Of a DNA stretch of 45,145 bases, positions 41,048 to 45,145 are shown piece by piece. Positions within the stretch are counted from its first letter, which is position 1; the number at the start of each line of letters is the position of its first letter. Source of the DNA: an uncultured Alphaproteobacteria bacterium. Lineage in GTDB: Bacteria > Pseudomonadota > Alphaproteobacteria > Caulobacterales > Aquidulcibacteraceae. The DNA lies in contig CADEEA010000021.1 of NCBI GenBank assembly GCA_902826245.1, positions 1 to 45,145 on the forward strand, read 5' to 3'. The translations under genes and the position numbers were made by a program. The notes under the pieces were generated by a model. It searched no databases. It worked only from the letters and a program-made list of their open reading frames with translations, and had not been told where the DNA came from.

Positions 41048-42274
41048 TCATTCGATGGTGGGCACAACCTGTCCCGCGAACACACGCTCGCGCAGCAACA
41101 GAGCGCCCAGCCAATAACTCAGTTCTGCTGGCGAATTGATGTCCCATATCGCCAGATCGGCGACTTTGCCAACTTCAAGGGTCCCAACATCGTCCTGTAA
41201 CCCCAACGCCCGAGCGCCTTCGCGCGTCATGCCAGCAAGCGCCTCTTCTGGAGTGAGCCGAAACAGGGTGCACGACATGTTCATCGCCGCCAGCGGCGAA
41301 GTCAGCGGCGATGTGCCGGGATTGCAGTCGGTCGCCACCGCCATCGCCACGCCGGCGGCGCGGAGTTTTTCGATGGGCGGAGATTGTGTCTCGCGCAAGA
41401 AATAGAACGCCCCCGGCAGCAGCACCGCGACGGTCCCTGCTTCCGCCATAGCAGCGACGCCAGCGTCATCGAGATATTCCAGGTGATCGGCGGAGAGCGC
41501 GCCGTGGCGCGCGGCGAGCGCCGCGCCGTGTTGGTTGGAGAGCTGCTCGGCATGCAGCTTGACATCCAAGCCATGCGCGCGCGCCGCGCTGAACACATAG
41601 TCCACCTCGTCCGCGGTGAAACCAATGGTCTCACAGAAGGCATCCGCCGCGTCTGCCGCGCCTTCAGCCGCGATCGCTGGGATCATCACGTCGGCGACCA
41701 ATTGAACGTAAGCGGCGCGGTCTTCCTTGAATTCAGGCGGAAGCGCGTGCAAACTGAGGACGGTGCGCTTGATTCGTACGCCGCTCGCGGCAAGCTCTCC
41801 CGCCGCCCTCAGCATCTTCAGTTCAGTCTCAAGGTCGAGGCCGTAGCCCGACTTGATTTCGACCGTCGTGACGCCCTCGTGCAACAAGCCCACGAGTCGT
41901 CGCGCGGCGCTGGTGGTCAGTTCCCGCTTCGTCGCCGAGCGTGTGGCGGCGACGGTTGAGGCGATGCCCCCGCCAGCCCGCGCGATCTCCTCGTAGCTCG
42001 CGCCCTGCAGACGCAACTCGAACTCGCGGGCGCGGTCGCCGCCGAACACAAGGTGCGTGTGGCAATCCACAAGCCCGGGCGTGATCCAGGCATTGTCGCA
42101 GGCGCGCACTTCGCGCGCCAAAGTCTCCGGGCGGCCCGGCAGGTCCGCGGCGAAGCCCACCCAAGCGATGCGGCCGTCCTTGGCCGCGATGGCGCCGCGC
42201 GGAATCGCGCCGTACGGCTTGGCGCCCGAAACCATCGTCGCCAGGTTCGCATCCACCCAAAGCGTATCCCACAT
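41048..42274 (-). CDS. hutI: Imidazolonepropionase
   Basis: A 408-residue amidohydrolase-superfamily enzyme. It opens the ring of imidazolone propionate to give N-formimidoyl-L-glutamate (third step of histidine degradation). The metal motif is [21 protein letters not shown]. Family blocks [16 protein letters not shown] and [14 protein letters not shown] sequence (here [12 protein letters not shown]) are present, along with [11 protein letters not shown]. The length is normal. Start ATG at 42274. It is divergent from the hutG gene, with a palindromic repeat in the gap, and precedes hutU. Confidence 0.97.
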   Translation of the reverse strand: MWDTLWVDANLATMVSGAKPYGAIPRGAIAAKDGRIAWVGFAADLPGRPETLAREVRACDNAWITPGLVDCHTHLVFGGDRAREFELRLQGASYEEIARAGGGIASTVAATRSATKRELTTSAARRLVGLLHEGVTTVEIKSGYGLDLETELKMLRAAGELAASGVRIKRTVLSLHALPPEFKEDRAAYVQLVADVMIPAIAAEGAADAADAFCETIGFTADEVDYVFSAARAHGLDVKLHAEQLSNQHGAALAARHGALSADHLEYLDDAGVAAMAEAGTVAVLLPGAFYFLRETQSPPIEKLRAAGVAMAVATDCNPGTSPLTSPLAAMNMSCTLFRLTPEEALAGMTREGARALGLQDDVGTLEVGKVADLAIWDINSPAELSYWLGALLLRERVFAGQVVPTIE

Positions 42275-42309
42275 GCGCTCGTCTTACCCATGGGAGACAA
42301 ATAAAGCAC

Positions 42310-42421
42310 CACCCATTCCCGGATGCGAAGCGCAATCCGGGACCCTAGACTCAGGCCCATCCGGATAGGTTCGTGTTTATGGGGCCCGGGCCGATGCTAC
42401 GCATCGCCCCGGGAATGGGTG
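42310..42421. repeat. Palindromic intergenic repeat between hutI and hutG
   Basis: CACCCATTCCCGG (42310-42322) is the exact complement of CCGGGAATGGGTG (42409-42421). The arm starts CATTCC-GG...GCG-AGCG...CCGGGA-CC, a layout shared with the repeat at 40933, so both belong to one family. It fills most of the divergent gap, leaving little promoter space. Confidence 0.85.
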
Positions 42422-42439
42422 TGCGTTATACTCGCAACC

Positions 42440-43339
42440 ATGACTCACGACTCAGATTGCCGCTCCTGGTTCTCCGCCGCAGACCTGCTCGGCCAGGACG
42501 CCAGCGCGCCCGTGGCGTTTCTCGGCGCGCCGATGGGCTTGGGATCGATTACCCCCGGGCGTTGCGATCTCGGCCCGGAAACCGTGCGCGCGGCATGCAA
42601 GCGCATGAGCGTCTACGACCTTGAGACGGAGACCGATCTCTCGCCACTCAAAGTGTTCGACGCCGGCGATGCAGACATTGCGGAGCTGGAGCCTGCCGCC
42701 AGCTTGGCGCCGCTCAAGGCGCGCCTCGAGCCGCTTGTACGCAAGCACGCGCTGACGCTGGTCATCGGCGGCAACAACGCCATCACCCGCCCCTGCGTGC
42801 ATGCGCTGGACTCAACGCTGCAGCGCGTTGGCTTGCTCACGCTCGACGCGCATTTCGATCTACGCGACACCGATTGCGGGTTCACCAACGGAAATCCTGT
42901 ACAGGCGCTGCTGGAGGACGGCATGCCCGGCGTGCACATCGCGCAGGTGGGGCTGCTGCCGTTCGCGAATACGAAGAAAGCGCACGAGAAGGCCAAGCGC
43001 GCCGGCATCTTCGTTCAGACCGGCGAAGACTGGGACGCGATGGGCACGCACGTGATTGAGCAAGCGCTCGAAACGCTTGCCGAGCGTTGCGATGTGATCC
43101 ACGTCGATTTCGACATCGACGTGATTGAGCGCGGGTGTATGCCCGGGGCGCCCGGCGCACGCCCCGGCGGCATCAGCCCGAACACCTTCTTCCAAGCCAC
43201 GCGCCTCATCTGCGCGCATCCGAAAGTGCAGAGCGTCGATCTCACCGAATTCGATCCGAGCCTCGATGTAGCGAACATCTCCGCGCTGACAGCAGCGCGT
43301 TGGGTATGCGAGGTGCTGGCGGGGTTCACACGTCGCTAG
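42440..43339 (+). CDS. hutG: Formimidoylglutamase (ureohydrolase family)
   Basis: A 299-residue arginase-fold protein. Metal-binding blocks are LTLDAHFDLRD and IHVDFDIDVIE. The first block, GGDHS in arginase, is GGNNAITRP here, with Asn for the metal-binding His. That change is known in formiminoglutamases, supporting this role over arginase or agmatinase, as does the position beside hutI. It would split formimidoylglutamate into glutamate and formamide, the short route of histidine breakdown. ATG at 42440. The start lies 19 bases after the palindromic repeat. Its stop overlaps the nuclease-like gene by 4 bases. Confidence 0.88.
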   Translation: MTHDSDCRSWFSAADLLGQDASAPVAFLGAPMGLGSITPGRCDLGPETVRAACKRMSVYDLETETDLSPLKVFDAGDADIAELEPAASLAPLKARLEPLVRKHALTLVIGGNNAITRPCVHALDSTLQRVGLLTLDAHFDLRDTDCGFTNGNPVQALLEDGMPGVHIAQVGLLPFANTKKAHEKAKRAGIFVQTGEDWDAMGTHVIEQALETLAERCDVIHVDFDIDVIERGCMPGAPGARPGGISPNTFFQATRLICAHPKVQSVDLTEFDPSLDVANISALTAARWVCEVLAGFTRR

Positions 43340-43902
43340 GCGACAAGCCGCAACCTACGAAATTCGTCCAGCAGCCCGTTGAACGCAACGCCTTCAACGA
43401 GCTGTTCCAAAGATGCTAGTGTGATGTCCGTTTGACTTCGCTGGCGTTTATTGAGGATCGCGGTTGGCACAACAAAGAACCGCCAGAGATCAAAGTTCAG
43501 CATATCAACGTCCTCACGCTGACGAGGAGTAAGCAGGCAGAACACATATACGTCTGACGGCCGCACCTTCTTGCTCGAACCTGCCACGGCCGATGTCGCC
43601 GGATATCGAAACGATATGTCCGATGGCTTTTCCTGAGGCCAGCTCTGGACATACGCTGCAGCCTTAACCTCGATCTTGGGCATGCCTGGTGATTCAAGAT
43701 CAACCTCAGCCCAAGGCACTCGCGGCTCCTGCAGCGGAATTCCGAGTGCCGTTGCGACGACAAACTCTGCAAACGCACCGCGAATGACGTTCGCGTTCAG
43801 GTCAGAATAGGCCCAGCACCAGAAATCCAGCACGCCACGGCCAACCGGTCTGCCCGATGCTAGGAACTGTTCAGTTCCCGTGAGTTTGGACAAGCGCTCC
43901 AC
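43336..43902 (-). CDS. Orphan nuclease-like hypothetical protein
   Basis: A 188-residue protein with a possible PD-(D/E)XK restriction-like core: GAFAEFVVATALGI (helix with Glu), AEVDLESPG (Asp) and PKIEVKAAAYVQSW (E-x-K). The rest has a conserved-looking DVYVFCLLTPRQREDVDMLNFDLWRFF (abbreviated) strand-helix unit. It has no methylase partner. The base composition is clearly lower in GC than the flanking genes, suggesting recent arrival. The GTG at 43902 has GGAG six bases upstream, inside the end of the quinone reductase gene; a TTG at 43905 is the alternative. The two genes are coupled. Confidence 0.7.
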   Translation of the reverse strand: MERLSKLTGTEQFLASGRPVGRGVLDFWCWAYSDLNANVIRGAFAEFVVATALGIPLQEPRVPWAEVDLESPGMPKIEVKAAAYVQSWPQEKPSDISFRYPATSAVAGSSKKVRPSDVYVFCLLTPRQREDVDMLNFDLWRFFVVPTAILNKRQRSQTDITLASLEQLVEGVAFNGLLDEFRRLRLVA

Positions 43903-43905
43903 CAA

Positions 43906-44901
43906 CTACTCCATCACCACAACCAGCTTCCCCGTCGCGTTGCGATCCATCAGCGCGCGGATCGCCGCGCCGCCTTCCGCCAGCTTGTAGCGTTTTGAAA
44001 TGCGCGGTTTGATCTTGCCTTCGGCATAAAGCGCAAACAGATCGCGCACGTTTTGTTGGTGCAGCTCCGGTTCGCGCGCGGTGCTCGCGCCCCAGAACAC
44101 GCCGACAATGGAGGAGCTCTTCAGCAAGGTGAGATTGAGCGGCGGCGTCGGGATGCCGGCGGGAAAGCCGACGACGAGATAGCGGCTGTTCCAGTTCATC
44201 GCGCGCAGCGCCGGCTCGCAATAATCGCCGCCGACCGCATCGTAGACAACATCGGCGCCGCCGCCCGTGGCCTGCTTCAAGCTCTCGGCCAGCGCGCGGC
44301 TTTGCTCCTTGGCGAACGCGCCCGGGGGATAAATGACAGTCGCGTCCGCGCCCGCTTCTTTCGCGAACGCGGCTTTCGCTTCGCTCGACACCGCGCCGAT
44401 GACTTTCGCGCCCATCGCCTTCGCCAGCTCGATCGCCGCGACCCCGACCCCGCCGGCCGCGCCCAGGATCAGCACCGTCTCGCCGGCCTTCAGCTGGCCG
44501 CGATCCTTCAGCGCGTAATACGAGGTGCCATAGGTGAGGATGAAGGCGCTGGCTTCGTCGAACGGCATAGCGTCGGGGATCGGGATCACGCGCGCGGCTT
44601 GCGCCTTCACCTTCTCCGCGAACCCGCCCCAGCCGAGCGAACCGATCACGCGCTGACCGATCTTCACATGGGTCACGCCCGCGCCCACGCTTTCCACCAC
44701 GCCCGCGACTTCGCCGCCCGGCGCGAACGGGCGCTCCGGCTTGAACTGGTATTTGTCCTCGATGATGAGCGCGTCGGGGAAGTTCACGCCCGCGGCTTTC
44801 ACCGCGATCACGATCTCGCCCTCGCCGGCTACGGGATCGGGCGCATCCACCAATTCCAGCGTTTCCGGCGGGCCGGCCTTGGTGCTCATCAGCGCTTTCA
44901 T
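43906..44901 (-). CDS. NADPH:quinone oxidoreductase, zinc-free MDR family
   Basis: A 331-residue medium-chain reductase. Family blocks: VKAAGVNFPDALIIEDKYQ (abbreviated), FAPGGEVAGVVESVG, GWGGFAEKV, and the NADPH-binding LILGAAGGVGVAAIELAKAMGA region. Zinc-ligand cysteines are absent, as in QOR/crotonyl-reductase relatives. It likely reduces quinones or enones with NADPH. The ATG at 44901 has GGAG eight bases upstream and gives the family start (MKALMSTKAG). The nuclease-like gene begins right after its stop. Confidence 0.93.
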   Translation of the reverse strand: MKALMSTKAGPPETLELVDAPDPVAGEGEIVIAVKAAGVNFPDALIIEDKYQFKPERPFAPGGEVAGVVESVGAGVTHVKIGQRVIGSLGWGGFAEKVKAQAARVIPIPDAMPFDEASAFILTYGTSYYALKDRGQLKAGETVLILGAAGGVGVAAIELAKAMGAKVIGAVSSEAKAAFAKEAGADATVIYPPGAFAKEQSRALAESLKQATGGGADVVYDAVGGDYCEPALRAMNWNSRYLVVGFPAGIPTPPLNLTLLKSSSIVGVFWGASTAREPELHQQNVRDLFALYAEGKIKPRISKRYKLAEGGAAIRALMDRNATGKLVVVME

Positions 44902-45145
44902 GGGGTGCTCCGATATGACGACGCACACTATGGACCGGATCGCGTAGCCTCCGCTAGGCGCGCGCGTCATCCTTGTTGGCTTCGCAGCCGGAAAAATATT
45001 CCCCCCAGTGGAGGGCGGGGACGCGAAAGTTCGCGTCGCAAAAAGTGCGCCGGTGTTTCGGCGCTTATGACGCGAACACTCGCGTCCCCGCGATCGATTG
45101 CTGTCGGCGCCGTCGCCGGAGGTGTTTCACTCCGGTAGGCGGCTC
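44902..45145. other. Right-edge non-coding stretch
   Basis: No gene is supported between the quinone reductase start and the window end. It holds the reductase's upstream region and a palindromic repeat (45015-45091). A 22-codon frame in the right arm ends at once and is not a gene. Confidence 0.6.
45015..45091. repeat. Palindromic repeat at the right edge
   Basis: The 23-base arm at 45015-45037 and the arm at 45069-45091 are complementary in 21 of 23 positions; each arm contains its own shorter symmetry (CGCGAA.GTTCGCG). The inner part (GTGCGCCG/CGGCGCTT) pairs as well. This differs in sequence from the hut-cluster repeats. Confidence 0.8.

Noticed and set aside
43871..44926. Long Arg/Gly-rich frame opposite the reading of the quinone reductase
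   Set aside because: It is a frame shadow: highly biased composition and no domain, while the overlapping frame is a clear MDR reductase.
45064..45140. Short frame starting ATGACGCG at the right edge
   Set aside because: Ends after 22 codons and is made mostly of the right arm of a palindromic repeat.

Overview
The window is about 45 kb of GC-rich, gene-dense chromosome from an alphaproteobacterium, most likely of the Caulobacterales/Hyphomonadaceae kind. The reasons are a DivL-type kinase whose phospho-acceptor histidine is a tyrosine, a full CtrA-type box (TTAA-N7-TTAA) in front of it, a ChvI/ChvG two-component pair beside nitrogen-type PTS genes, a lysine-rich HU protein, and an MmcB-type repair protein. 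I support 46 protein genes, one of them running off the left edge. I see no rRNA, tRNA, CRISPR array, transposase or phage gene.

Layout. 1-7.3 kb: a cut-off membrane protein, an M3 oligopeptidase lipoprotein, several small envelope or secreted proteins, and mmcB. 7.4-22.5 kb: a broken-up version of a conserved alphaproteobacterial backbone, all on the minus strand: chvI, chvG, PTS EIIA, HPr, ahcY, divL. hprK is missing from its usual place. Two accessory blocks sit in the backbone. One lies between ahcY and divL (PCuAC copper chaperone, Csp copper-storage protein, cytochrome c, TonB-like protein). The other lies between ptsH and ahcY (MORN protein with a dead M48 domain, TIR protein with a pseudo-FGE domain, SemiSWEET, lactonase-like lipoprotein, mechanosensitive-channel-like protein). 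ahcY carries a well-formed S-adenosylhomocysteine (SAH) riboswitch, squeezed between the terminator of the upstream gene and its own start.

22.6-30.9 kb: a coupled pair of small secreted paralogues, polA with a palindromic repeat element read in frame as protein, a PEP-mutase/isocitrate-lyase-family enzyme, a DUF3857/transglutaminase protein with an apparent amber codon near its start, a zinc-finger protein and a lone ABC ATPase. 30.9-34.7 kb: a four-gene overlapping operon (flavin amine oxidase, DUF1365, cyclopropane-fatty-acid-synthase-type methyltransferase, chalcone-isomerase-like protein) of the kind tied to lipid modification under oxidative stress. 34.7-36.9 kb: a small membrane protein divergent from a MarR-P450 operon, with two identical-geometry operators between them. 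36.9-45.1 kb: HU, an SDR enzyme, a YhhN lysoplasmalogenase, histidine utilisation genes hutU, hutI and hutG (no hutH in view), an orphan nuclease-like protein and a quinone oxidoreductase. Palindromic intergenic repeats lie in the hut cluster and at the right edge.

The best candidates for something new are the divergent TIR-pseudoFGE / pseudo-M48-MORN pair, the SAH riboswitch in an alphaproteobacterium, the in-frame palindromic element in polA, the two-member secreted family at 22.6-23.5 kb, and the CtrA box in front of divL. All functional statements rest on reading motifs by eye; no search was run.
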